DNA of 64,000 nucleotides, from positions 347,642,339-347,706,338 of the forward strand of contig NC_090451.1 in the NCBI RefSeq assembly GCF_031143425.1, in the 5' to 3' direction. The position numbers were made by a program, and so were the translations under genes. The stretch is from Pleurodeles waltl. Lineage: Eukaryota > Chordata > Amphibia > Caudata > Salamandridae. Shown piece after piece: positions 34,431 through 45,900 of this stretch (position 1 is the first letter of the stretch; each line of letters begins with the position of its first letter). Below the pieces are notes generated by a model. That model was not told where the DNA came from. It did not search any database and worked only from the letters and a program-made list of their open reading frames with translations.

Positions 34431-36199
34431 AGATCCCTATTTCTTCATTATTGTTTGGGTGGTTTGTTATGCACAGCACCTACTGCGTTTTCTCTCGGAG
34501 ACTGCCTTGCTGCTCAGAATAAGCTCTCTAAAGTGAATTAAGATTAAGGCTTCTTGAAACCCATTTATCCAGCTGGAAATCCTCCCTTGACTCTCTTTTC
34601 CCCGGCCAATCTGTGAGCTTTCCTAACCTATCAAACACAGTAAACAACATTTAAGTTCTGAGTGCAACGTCATCACATTCAAAATAATACTCAAATACAT
34701 CCTTCTAGGAGCCCTATGGGACATTAGAGGAATTTAGTCATGCAAAAGCAATATAAAGAAACAGGGTTTTCAAAAGCTTGGAAAAAGCCCCATCCATTTT
34801 GAATTATTGCAAGGCTGCACCAGAATCAACTGTATTTGAAATACTTTATGGCTACAACTTAATCTTAGTAAAATATCAGGGAAAAATTGTATAAGACATC
34901 ACCTTCGACATGTTGCATGAAGATTTTTCATGCATCAATGAACTGCACCTTATTCTGAGTATACGCCTTGTGATCAACTAGGGGAAACAAAAAATATATT
35001 GACTCAAAATGTTAATTTTATGTGTTCAATAATTCTGCAACATGTTTCAAACCTTAAATATGTGCTATGTTAAATTCATCTTGCATTTTACTACTCCACA
35101 GTGTTGGAGCAACATATTCTGCTTGGCTGAGGCAAGGCAGTAGCCAGGCAGAACCTACCACTCGCATCAGGGGTGGGTGATTACACTCTCTGTATAACCT
35201 GTGCCTACCCCTGGGTAGCTTTGACTGAGCAATCAAGCTTATCACAGAGGCAAAGTGTAAAACATTGGCATAGCAAGTCCACACAATAGGCACACTGAGA
35301 TTCACAAATGAGACTTCACACGAGGTGTCTGCAAATAAAAGTTATATTCAACACACACATGAATTGACACCACATGAACATCATTTAAATCTGGGCATAA
35401 ATCACATTCAGAAAGATCACTAGTAGTACGAGGCCCAGCAATGTTAATACAGTATCAGCAGTATGTACATGTGTTAAAAAAATGCTTTCCCTCCCCACAC
35501 ACACATGTGGTGCTAGCGCTTTGGTGGCACGAGACCCACCCCAGCAATAACCCCATTATATTATAAAATAGTGGTAGGATGCATCTCAGCTCCCAAAGAA
35601 AGCAGCAATGTCCACATTCAGAGAACTGTAGCACTTTTGAAATAGCTCTGTGGTTTAGGTCGCACCAGTATTTGTCAATGCCAACTGCTATTGTAAATAG
35701 TGTGCACAGCAACATTACTGTGTGGTGAAATCAAACCTAGACACTCGCTCCCACACTCTCACTCCATACAGCTACGCATTGCCATGGATATCAATCAAGC
35801 TAGCATACATACACTCTCACACACTTGTTTTCAGCACCCTAATGCAGTGCTCTGACAGCTGGCAGGTGGAGTGTGAATACCTTTGCAGACCTCCCTTGAC
35901 CCAAATCTTCCTCCTCCCTCCAACCAATCCCTCAGAATTAGAAATGTGGCAACCTTTTCATGAATACCAGGATGCTCATGGCCGATGGTACACTTAGGAT
36001 CCCAGGGTAAAGGTATAAAGGAAGAAAGAGAGAATGGCTGTTCAGGCAACAGTCAGCAAAAGGAGTTTTGGTCCCCACTCAGGAAGTTCAATCATGGGTC
36101 TCTACACCGGCCTTCCGGCAGGGGCACCAGTCTACAAAACACAGGGGGAGGGTTGCCTTAGCACCCAGCCAAGCCAAACACTCCATTTCACAGTTAGTT
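34431..36199. other. AT-rich DNA, nothing firmly recognised
   Basis: No gene. One short frame near 34,808-34,890 vaguely resembles the C-terminal edge of a retroviral/Gypsy integrase, but it is too short to call. Confidence 0.45.
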
Positions 36200-36301
36200 T
36201 CCAATCCGGCACCTCCCAGGACAGGATGCACCACATCTTGGGCTTGATGACTTGGACCGCCCCAGTTGTCCTGATTGCACACAAAGAGTTTACCAAACTC
36301 T

Positions 36302-36532
36302 GGGGGTCATTCTGACCCTGGCGGTAATTACCGCCATGGCGGAGGTCGGCGGTAGCACCGCCAACAGGCTGGCGGTGCACCGCTGGGCTGGCGGGCGGAC
36401 TTTCGGCGGTCGCCCGCCGGCCCAGTGGGAAAGCCAGAATGACCGCCGCGGTCTTTTGACCGCGGAGCGGTCTTTCGGCGGGAACCGCTTGGCGGGCGGC
36501 GACCGCCGTCCGCCGCGGTCAGTATGACCCCC
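36302..36532. mobile_element. 231-bp Harbinger-type MITE
   Basis: The left end GGGGGTCATTCTGACC pairs with a right end that reads GGGGGTCATACTGACC on the other strand. The terminal GGTCATT and the internal GCGGTAA and ACCGCCAACA (about 36,358) match the ends of the large Harbinger copies at 16.1 and 25.2 kb, so it is plausibly a non-autonomous relative moved by the same enzyme type. The interior is a set of nested GGCGG/CCGCC hairpins. No clear duplication remains at the flanks. Confidence 0.75.
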
Positions 36533-36740
36533 ACAGTGTCCTCCTGGCATGGGCATAAGGTTGGGTGCACAATGACCTGAGTTACACCAGACACTTCCAA
36601 ATGCGCATGAAAAGTGCACAATGCAGGGCATCCATGGGATGAGGCCCAATGTCTGGTGTGCGATGACTTGAGTCGCACCAGACAATATCGCTTGAACACG
36701 AAAAGTCACCAATGCTGTGCTTCCCTGGAAAGAGGCACAG

Positions 36741-36993
36741 CGGACCCGATTCATAAGGGTCAACTTAGACGTGTGGTTTAAACTTTGACAAAACTTCTAA
36801 GTTTCTGACTTTTGGAATTCACAACCAGCATGTATGAGTAGTATCTTTATGTCCACACTCAGGGCGAAGTTCCCCAAGTGCAGACATAAAGTTACTACTC
36901 ATAAATGCCCTTTGTGAATTCCCAAAGTTGGAAACATAGACGGTTGGTTTAAGTTTAGACCAAACGTCTAAGTTTATCTTTGTGAATGGGGCC
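36741..36993. mobile_element. 253-bp foldback MITE, candidate TSD CAG
   Basis: The two halves are long imperfect inverted copies. The left reads GGACCCGATTCATAAGG then CAACTTAGACGTGTGGTTTAAA; the right, on the other strand, reads GGCCCCATTCACAAAGA then AAACTTAGACGTTTGGTCTAAA. The arms continue to the centre (AGTAGTATCTTTATGTC / GACATAAAGTTACTACT). CAG occurs at both flanks (36,738-36,740; 36,994-36,996). Non-coding. Confidence 0.75.
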
Positions 36994-37330
36994 CAGTGTC
37001 TGATGCACAATGAGTTGAGTTACACCCGACAATCCTGCTTGCACACAAAAAAGTTACCAATGCTGTGCTTCCCTGGAATGAGGCACAACATGGGGAAGGC
37101 GATGACTTGAGTCACACCAGACAACCCTGCTTGAAAACAAAAAGTTACCAGTGCAGTGCATCCCTGGAATGAAGCACAACATCTGGTGCACAATGACTGG
37201 AGTCGCACCAGATACTTCTGAGAACACAATCAGTTCCTATTTGTACCTGCCTGAAATGAGGCACAAAATCTGGTGTGTGATGACTTGAGCCACACCAGAC
37301 TAATCCGGTCAGACACACAGAGATGCCAGT

Positions 37331-38676
37331 TCAGTGGTACCGTACAAGGTAGAATAGAATGCAGCACTAGTCCAGGTACGCCCAGGCTCTGAGGATCACA
37401 ACCAGTGACATGAACAAAGCACGTAATGAGCATGTGGTCAGGTGTCGTACAAGGGTAATGCAGCACATTCGGCAACAGTAGGCCATGAGAGGACCCACAG
37501 CCAGTGATCCATTCACTACCAACCAAATGCTTATGTGGCCCCATGATGAAAGTCTACACTTCTAGAATGCGGACAGTACTTTGCAGGCTTCACCCCAAGC
37601 AAATTCAGTCTCTAGGCACAATTCTTAGTTCTACAATAGCGCCGCTGCTCCTGGCTGCAATCCAGCAGACGACGTGGACACGTAGGAGGGCACCGCTCTC
37701 CAGATGACATGGTAGAAAATGCAGGTCACTCAAAGGATATCTTTGATTCCCTGAGAATTCCACACAGAGAGCGAGCAAGCCAACAAGCCCTTGGAGACCA
37801 CACTTAAGAGTGTCACACTACAGCAAGCAGTGTGCCCAGGCCAGCCATGATGCAGGATGGGTGTGTGATCCCTTCTCAGGACAGTAAATACTCCTGTGCA
37901 AAAGAGATTCCTGTGGTAGTGTGCACCACACAGTTCAGGGACTGCACCCTGCATTCCTGCAAGTGTATCTCTCCGTTGCTGAAGTGTGGTAATCGTAGTT
38001 ATACTTAAGTGTGCCTTTTAGTTTGGGGTGATTTAAAGGGTTTCCTTTTGAACCACAGATATCTCCCCTAAATTACGGTCCTGTCTGCCATGAGGCGTAG
38101 AATGCAGATCTTTATCTTTTGCGGTGCAATGATCAGGCTCCAAGAGGCCAACTGTCAGAACTGCTCCCTCCAATCTGTCCAGACAGGCCCTCAAATGGCA
38201 GAGGTCTGTCATTCTAGGTGCCTAAGTTTTATAGTTGGGGACTGCACAGGTGTGTTTCCCCCCACCCCCATTGAAATGAATGTTGAATTAAAAAGGCACA
38301 TAAAGGGATTTTAGAACATGAAAATGCTCACTTTCTAGAAGTGGCATTTTCAAGGTATTACTGGCAAAACCACCATTACCAATGGAAAGCATTTGTTTTT
38401 AAGAATCTAATGATTATTAGAATTATTATTATATGAAACATTATGAGGCTGCTCCACTGCAATCGAATATTGCACCTAGAATTAATTAGAAACTTTACCC
38501 TGTATTAACCTATGGGCAGAGCAGCTCTCAATGGTAGTGAAAACACACATGGTCATTCTTCACTCCGTGAGCACATGTGCCCTAGTGCACGCTCACGCCT
38601 GTGTGGCAGGCTGGACACAGGCTTTGAGAACACCAGAAGGATTCAAGTGTGCTCATACAGGCTTGCTGTGTTAGGT
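37331..38676. other. No gene recognised
   Basis: Mixed-composition sequence without conserved frames, repeats or RNA genes that I can name. Confidence 0.5.
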
Positions 38677-38842
38677 TCAGTATATATATAAAAACACTGA
38701 TGTGCAACTGTGCACATACTGCCAAGTTGTGCCAGTCTCAGTATACATATGAAAACACCCATTTGCAAGTGTGCACCTATGAGCAAGCCATGCCAATCTC
38801 AGTATAGACATGAACACACCAATGGGCAAGTGTGCACATATA
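38677..38842. repeat. 61-bp tandem repeat, about 2.7 copies, cut by Harbinger B
   Basis: Units start TCAGTATA(t/c)ATAT(a/g)AAAACAC at about 38,677, 38,738 and 38,799, each with GTGCA(c)(a/c)TAT. The third unit is cut off at about 38,842, where copy B begins. Confidence 0.65.
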
Positions 38843-39440
38843 AACCCCCATTACAACATTGGCGGTAAATCCTGCTTACTGCCATGCAGAAGACCGGCAA
38901 CACACCGCTGCGGCCGTGGAAATCCACTACAGCTATTACGACCCACAGGCCGGAATCCGCCAAAATCTAGACACCCACACAAATCCACCACACCAAAGGT
39001 CAGTGATAAACTGGCGATAACAAAACCGACACCGTCATGCCAACAGGAATACACCCACACTATCACGACCCACGAATCCACGCGGCAGTCTTTCAACCGC
39101 GGTATTCCATTGGTGGTACACACTGCCACGTTCAAAATACACCTACATATACAAAACACAACCACATTGGACACATCAAAATACACACACCTGATACACA
39201 TACACACACCACTCCCACACACCCAAACCAATATAAAACACACACCCACATCACCCACAAACCCCTACGACAAAAATTGAGAACGAAGCACAGAGAGAGA
39301 CATCACCATCAACAAACTAGCATCCACAGGCACACAACACCATCACTCACACAACATCCACGCACCTCACACAACACACACAAACACATCCCCTCACACA
39401 TCACAACACACACCACCTCACACATCACCCACACCACACC

Positions 39441-40913
39441 ATGGCACCACAAAGACACCCCAGGTTCTCTGAGGAGGAGCTCAGGGTCATGGTGGAGGAA
39501 ATCGTCCCGGTAGAGCCACAGCTATTCGGATCACAGGTGCAGCACACCTCCATTGCTAAGAAGATGGAGCCATGGCGCAGAATCATAGACAGGGTCAACG
39601 CAGTGGGACAGCATCCAAGAACACAGGATGACATCAGGAAGAGGTGGAACGATCTACGGGGAAGGTACGTTCTGTGGTCTCAAGACACCAGATTGCAGTC
39701 CAGAGGACTGGCAGCGGACCCCCACCTCTTCCCCCACAACTAACAACATGGGAGGAGCAGGTCTTGGCTATACTGCATCCTGAGGGCCTTGCAGGAGGAA
39801 TGGACTCTGGCAAGTCAAATCTTAACTATTACATCTCCCACCCTACCTGCATGCTATCACATATCCCCACCCTCACCCCCATCACTTCAACACCTCACAT
39901 TTGCCCCACTATCACAAACCGCCCATCCCTACACCAAGCCCTGCATGCAACACCAAAGCATGGACACCCATCACAAAAGCATGTCCACTACAGATACCCA
40001 AACCAAATATCACACAAGGCCCTAGACAAGAATGTAAGCTCTGAGGTACAGGGTCACCCACCCATTGCACACGATGGCACACACAGATGCAATAATCATG
40101 CCTTTACACCCCTGCAGGACCCCTACCCAACGTCACCGTACAGGAGGTTCCAGACATGTCCACCCCCCCCCCCACAGAAGAGGCCCACAGTGATGACAGC
40201 AGCTTTGTCCAACTGGATCTAGATGACCAGCCCGGCCCATCTGGGACCTCAGGACAGTCGGTTCCCCACACAGTGGCACATGCCACCACAGAGCCTCCCC
40301 CCTCAGGAAACACCAGCACAGCACCCACCCAGTGGGTCCCCAGGACACGTCAAGCAGCAGTGTGTCCACCACTACAGGAAACCCAGGCAAACCCACAAAC
40401 CCAAGAACATCAGGGACCTGGGGGCAGTGGCAGTGGGCACACGGTTCAGGGGACAAAGGAACAGGAAAACAGAGGAACTGGGAGGACTACTGTACGACGG
40501 GGGGAGGACAGGCCCAGGGAACCCACTCTCCACGAGGCCCTCTCCAACATCATGGGAGCGTACCATCATTCCCAGGAGACGATGGCAACGTACTGGCCAA
40601 GTTTCAGGAGATCCAGCGGCTGCATGAGGAACAGTATTTGGGGATCAGGGAGGAACTCAAGTCCATCAAGACCACCCTGGTCACCATAGTAGGAGTGCTG
40701 ATGGACCTTGTGAACAGTGGACAGGAGGCACCGCCACAGGACCACGACATCAGCACCCCACCCCCTGCAGATGGAGAACCACCCAGCAAACGGTCTCTAA
40801 GATCCAGGAAAAAGACAGAGAACAATACCAAGCCCCCACCAAGATATGGGACCACCCTGAATGTCATCCTTCTGTCCCACTTTGTCACCCTGTCCATCTT
40901 TAAACTGCCCTAG
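39441..40913 (+). pseudogene. Harbinger SANT1, copy B
   Basis: Exon 1 (39,441-39,809) begins MAPQRHPRFSEEELRVMVEE and keeps the Myb/SANT-like domain (LFGSQVQHTSIAKKMEPWRR, RKRWNDLRG). It then shifts frame just after RKRWNDLRG (about 39,660). The donor has become GC (GCAAGT; GTAAGT in copy A). Exon 2 (from 40,118, CTGCAG acceptor) keeps HSDDSSFVQLDLDDQPGPSG and EPTLHEALSNIMGAYHHSQE, then shifts frame near 40,590 into NVLAKFQEIQRLHEEQYLG and the basic KRSLRSRKK tail. Exon 2 is open longer than in copy A, so the two copies together show the ancestral order. Confidence 0.75.
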
Positions 40914-41034
40914 CTCCACTTCCTATGCCCCTTTGGACAATGCACCTGTGAGACAAATAACTGGACTCTGCCATGGACATTCCTCCACCATCACCCCTTA
41001 CCATTTTCCAACCCCCTCCACTATTTTGCACTTA

Positions 41035-41040
41035 AATAAA
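41035..41040 (+). terminator. SANT1 polyA signal (copy B)
   Basis: AATAAA about 120 bp after the SANT1 frame, in the same CACTTAAATAAA context as copy A. Confidence 0.7.
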
Positions 41041-41327
41041 CACCCTTGAATCACAAAACAATCTGGAGTCAGTCTGTGCTTTCACAAATGTGTATTTGCT
41101 ATAACTAAGGAGAATAGCAATGTCCATTGTATTGTCAACATACCTATGTCACACAGCTATAGTCCATGAGGTATTATAGCAGAGGTCACACAGTAGGACC
41201 CACATCTGCGAAATGGAAACGCAAAGTGACAAATCAGGGTCCATACACTGGGTGAAAGTGACAGACTTATGATAGGTCTAACAATTGTATGAGATGTAGG
41301 AGGCAGTGATATCTTCTTACCTGTGTC

Positions 41328-42493
41328 TCACTGGAAGTATTGCTGGATCACGGTGTTTCTGTTGTCGATATCTTCTTCTTCTGCCTCCTCTTCTTCACTG
41401 TCCACAGGCTCCACAGCTGCCACAAGACCTCCTTCTGGACCATCCTCCTGCAGAAAAGGCGCCTGTCATCACAAAGCCAGGTTGTGCAGCATACAGCAGG
41501 CCACGATGATCTGGCATACCTTCTTTGGTGAGTAGTATAGAGAACCACCTGTCAAATGGAGGCACCGGAACCTGGCCTTCAGGAGGCCGAAGGTCCTTTC
41601 GATCACTCTCCTAGTTCGCCCATGTGCCTAATTGTAGAGGTCCTCTGCCCTTGTCCTGGGATTTCTCACTGGGGTCAGTAGTCATGACAGGTTGGGGTAA
41701 CCAGAGTCACCTGCAAATGTCGAGGGACAACTGTTAGACACACACTAACCCTTAGGGACAATCCCAGACCCAGACAATCATTCACATATAGGGTCCTTGT
41801 CCTCACCTATTAGCCACACACAGTGCCTCTGGAGTTGCCCCATCACATAAGGGATGCTGCTATTCCTCAAAATGTGTCATGCACTGAGCCTGGAAACTTG
41901 GTGTTCACATGGGAGATGTACTGGTCGTCCAAACACACCATCTGCACATTCATCGAATGGTAGCTCTTCCTGTTTCTGTACACCTGTTCACTCCAGCAGT
42001 GGGGTACCAAGGCCACATGTGTCCCATCAATGGCACCTATGATGTTGGGGATATGTCCCAGGGCATAGAAGTCACCTTTCACTGTGGGCAAATCCTCCAC
42101 CTGAGGGAAAACGATGTAGCTGCGCATGTGTTTCAGCAGGGCAGACAACACTCTGTACAACACGTTTGAGAACATAGACTGGGACATCCCTGATGCAATG
42201 GCTACTGTTGTTTGAAAAGACCCACTTGCCAGGAAATGGAGTACTGACATGACCTGCACTAGAGGGGGGATTCCTGTGGGATGGCGGATAGTTGAACTCA
42301 GGTCTGGCTCCAACTGGGCACACAGTTCCTGGATTGTGGCACAATCAAGTCTGTAAGTGATAATGTTGTGTCTGTCTTCCATTGTCGACAGGTCCACCAG
42401 CGGTCTGTACACCTGAGGATGCTGCCATCTCCTCACCTGCCCCAGTGGACGTGATCTATGGACGAGAACAGCGAGCACAGAGTCAGCCAACAC
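41328..42493 (-). pseudogene. Harbinger transposase, copy B (frameshift and stops)
   Basis: Minus-strand homologue of the intact copy A enzyme. Exon 1 keeps VYRPLVDLSTMEDRHN, NIIGAIDGTHVALVP and FPGSVHD. It then loses 4 bases relative to A (near 41,880), which shifts the frame. The intron is kept (GTGAGG donor near 41,806; TTTGCAG acceptor near 41,711). Exon 2 keeps DSGYPNLS and VIERTFGLLKARF-like sequence, but the AHGRTR block is preceded by an in-frame TAG (GAG in copy A), and further stops follow near 41,470. The catalytic motifs are recognisable, but the gene is dead. Confidence 0.85.
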
Positions 42494-42901
42494 AGAGGTA
42501 TTAAAAAATTATTAATTGCACACTTTTGTCAATCCGCAATGTGCCTATCACTATGTGTATACAAGGCTTAGATAGGTGTGACGCATTTAAAATTAATGCC
42601 ATGTGGCCACCTGAAATGGCAGCTGCCTGACCTGTAAGGTGGGACAAGGGGATATGAGGTAACTGCGCTGGCGTTGCACACCATTGTGGTAGGCGGTCGA
42701 AGACTGCGGCGCAATCCTGCATTGGTAAACATTGGACCCTATGGGTCCCAGGAGCCAATGACGATGTATGCCGGCGGTGACGGTACGCACCGCCGCGGAC
42801 GTGACCGCCATTTTCTCTCTGTTCACTCACTTGATACCTGACCTTCGACAGGAGGGGACCTACACTGCAAGTGCTGCTGTGACCTCAGTCTGGAAGTGAC
42901 A
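42494..42901. promoter_or_regulatory. Divergent promoter region of copy B
   Basis: Inverted counterpart of 21,225-21,522. It has GACCGCCATTTTC (YY1-type, about 42,803-42,816) and CCAAT-type boxes (GAGCCAATG near 42,752; CATTGGACC near 42,729; CATTGGTAA near 42,721) between transposase exon 1 (minus) and SANT2 exon 1 (plus). Confidence 0.5.
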
Positions 42902-45900
42902 ATGGCTCATGTGTCTGGGGAAAGGGCCCCTGACTGCCTTTACTTCGGAGGAGTTGGAGAAGTTAGCAGATGTGGTCCTCCCCCAGTACACGCTACTGTA
43001 CAGTCCGCCAGATAAACAGGTGAGTACACTGTGAGCATGCTGTATGGGCAATGCCTGTTTGGAGTGGTATGGATGGAAGATACGGGGGGACTGAGGCCTG
43101 CATGAGCGGACGGTGAGTGTATGTGCGTCAGGGCAAGGGTGGGAACGCGGGCCAATGACTTTGATGGTCTGGACGGTTAAAAATCATCCTTTTTCCCTAT
43201 ACTATTCCTCTAGGTCAGTGCCCACCAGAAAAAGGATATTTGGCGTGCCATTGCCTAGGACGTCCTGACCCTCGGGGTCCACCACAGACGAAGGGAGGAC
43301 ATTCGCCGCTGGAGCAAGAAGACAGCGGAGGCCCAGCTGGAGATGGCCTCCCAATGTGGGAGGGGTGCCTGTTGCACCATGACCCTGCTGATGTTACGGA
43401 TCCTGGTGGTGGCATACCCAGAGTTGGATGGGCGCTTGAGGGCATCACAGCAGCCACAAGGGGGTGAGTACCGTCACATCCATCTGACTCTGCGTGCATT
43501 ACAAGGTGCCTGGGTGGGGGAGGTGGGCAGTGGGTTACTCTAGGCCAGGGCAAGCTTTGTAGGCAAGGACCCTCTGTGAGGCAGGCTATGTGGCACCCCA
43601 ACCCCACCAGTGGGAAGAGCCATCTACACCTAGTCAGGCTCCTGTGACTTCCATGTGTGCAGCAATCGGGCATAGGCCTTGTACCCCGTGTCCCTGTGAT
43701 TAATTAGAGAACTCTAAGTGTATGGTGTAGTGCAGAGGGCTGCTGTGTCTATAGTGTCCGCCAATGGTAGCGGTATTGCATGCACTGAACATGTCTTTCT
43801 TCTTTCTCCCCCCCCCCTTTTTGTGGTCTCCCTCTTCTTGTGTGCATTAGCATCATCAGTGTAGGAGTCTGGACTGGCTTGTAGTGAGTACCAAGGGGTA
43901 CTTACACCTTGCACCAGGCCCAGGTATCCCTTATTAGTGTATAGGGTGTCTAGCAGCTTAGGCTGATAGATAATGGTAGCTTAGCAGAGCAGCTTAGGCT
44001 GAACTAGGAGACGAGTGAAGCTCCTACAGTACCACTAGTGTCATATGCACAATATCATAAGAAAACACAATACACAGATATACTAAAAATAAAGGTACTT
44101 TATTTTTATGACAATATGCCAAAAGTATCTCAGTGAGTACCCTCAGTATGAGGATAGCAAATATACACAAGATATATGTACACAATACCAAAAATATGCA
44201 GTATAGTATTAGAAAACAGTGCAAACAATGTATAGTTACAATAGGATGCAATGGGGACACATAGGGATAGGGGCAACACAAACCATATACTCCAAAAGTG
44301 GAATGCGAACCACAAATGGACCCCAAACCTATGTGACCTTGTAGAGGGTCTCTGGGACTGTAAGAAAACAGTGAGGGTTAGAAAAATAGCCCACCCCAAG
44401 ACCCTGAAAAGTGAGTGCAAAGTGCACTAGAGTTCCCCAAAGAGCATAGAAGTCGTGATAGGGGAATTCTGCAGGAAAGACACAAACCAGCAATGCAACA
44501 ACGATGGATTTCCAAACGAGGGTACCTGTGGAACAAGGGGACCAAGTCCAAAAGTCACAAGCAAGTCGGAGATGGGCAGATGCCCAGGAAATGCCAGCTG
44601 TGGGTGCAAAGAAGCTGCTACTGGACAGTAGAAGCTGAGGATTCTGCAGGAACGACAAGGGCTAGAAACTTCCCCTTTGGGGGATGGATGCACCACGCCG
44701 TGGAGAGTCCTGCAGAAGTGTTTTCCTGAAGAAAGACCGCAAACAAGCCTTGCTAGCTGCAAGTCGTGCAGTTAGGGTTTTTGGATGCTGCTGTGGCCCA
44801 GGAGGGACCAGGATGTTGCCAATTGCGTCAGGGGACAGAAGGGGCGCCCAGCAGGACGAGGAGCCCTCTCAGAAGCAGGCAGCACCCGCAGAAGTGCCAG
44901 AACAGGCACTACAAAGAGGAGTGAAACGGTGCTCACCCGAAGTTACACAAAGGAGTCCCACGTCGCCGGAGGACAACTCAGGAGATCGTGCAATGCAGGT
45001 TAGAGTGCCGTGGACCCAGGCTTGGCTGTGCACAAAGGATTTCTGTCGAAAGTGCACAGAGGCCGGAGTAGCTGCAAAAGTCGCGGTTCCCAGCAATGCA
45101 GTCTGGCGTGGGGAGGCAAGGACTTACCTCCACAAAACTTGGACTGAAGAGTCACTAGACTGTGGGAGTCACTTGGACAGAGTTGCTGGATTCAAGGGAC
45201 CTCGCTCGTCGTGCTGAGAGGAGACCCAGGGTACCGGTGATGCAGTTCTTTGGTGCCTGCGGTTGCAGGGGGACGATTCCGTCGACCCACTGGAGATTTC
45301 TTCGGAGATTCTAGTGCAGAGAGGAGGCAGACTACCCCCACAGCATGCACCACCAGGAAAACAGTCGAGAAGGTGGCAGGATCAGCGTTACAGAGTTGCA
45401 GTAGTCGTCTTCGCTACTTTGTTGCAGTTTTGCAGGCTTCCAGCGCTGTCAGCAGTCGATTCCTTGGCAGAAGGTGAAGAAAGAGATGCAGAGGAACTCT
45501 GATGAGCTCTTGCATTCGTTATCTAAGGAATTCCCCAAAGCAGAGACCCTAAATAGCCAGAAAAGAGGGTTTGGCTACTTAGGAGAGAAGATAGGCTATC
45601 AACACCTGAAGGAGCCTATCAGAAGGAGTCTCTGACGTCACCTGCTGGCCCTGGCCACTCAGAGCAGTCCAGGGTGCCAGCAGCACCTTTGTTTCCAAGA
45701 TGGCAGAGGTCTGGAGCACATTGGAGGAGCTCTGGGCACCTCCCAGGGGAGGTGCAGGTCAGGGGAGTGGTCACTCCCCTTTCCTTTGTCCAGTTTCGCA
45801 CCAGAGCAGGGCTGAGGGGTCCCTGAACCGGTGTAGACTGGCTTATGCAGAAATGGGCACCATGTGTGCCCATGAAAGCATTTCCAGAGGCTTGGGGAGG

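Larger units (their letters stand above)
36200..37330. repeat. About 108-bp minisatellite interrupted by two MITEs
   Basis: Units contain 'GGCACAA(c)ATCTGGTG..C(g/a)ATGA(c)TTGAGT(c/t)(g/a)CACCAGACA', then 'CTTG.ACACAAAAAGTTACCA(a/g)TGC(t/a)GTGC(t/a)TCCCTGGAATGA'. They are best seen at 36,540-36,735 and 36,995-37,330; an older unit lies at about 36,205-36,300. Foldback elements at 36,302-36,532 and 36,741-36,993 split the array and are therefore younger. Confidence 0.7.

Noticed and set aside
34808..34890. Short frame resembling the edge of a retroviral/Gypsy integrase
   Set aside because: Under 30 residues, no catalytic motif and no neighbouring pol-like blocks.
36290..36763. 157-codon minus-strand frame across the MITE
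   Set aside because: Runs through GGCGG/CCGCC hairpins and the minisatellite; a composition artefact.
44684..45217. 177-codon frame inside the 3-kb insertion
   Set aside because: No recognisable domain, opposite to the presumed LTR strand, with overlapping frames of similar length on the other strand; likely chance.
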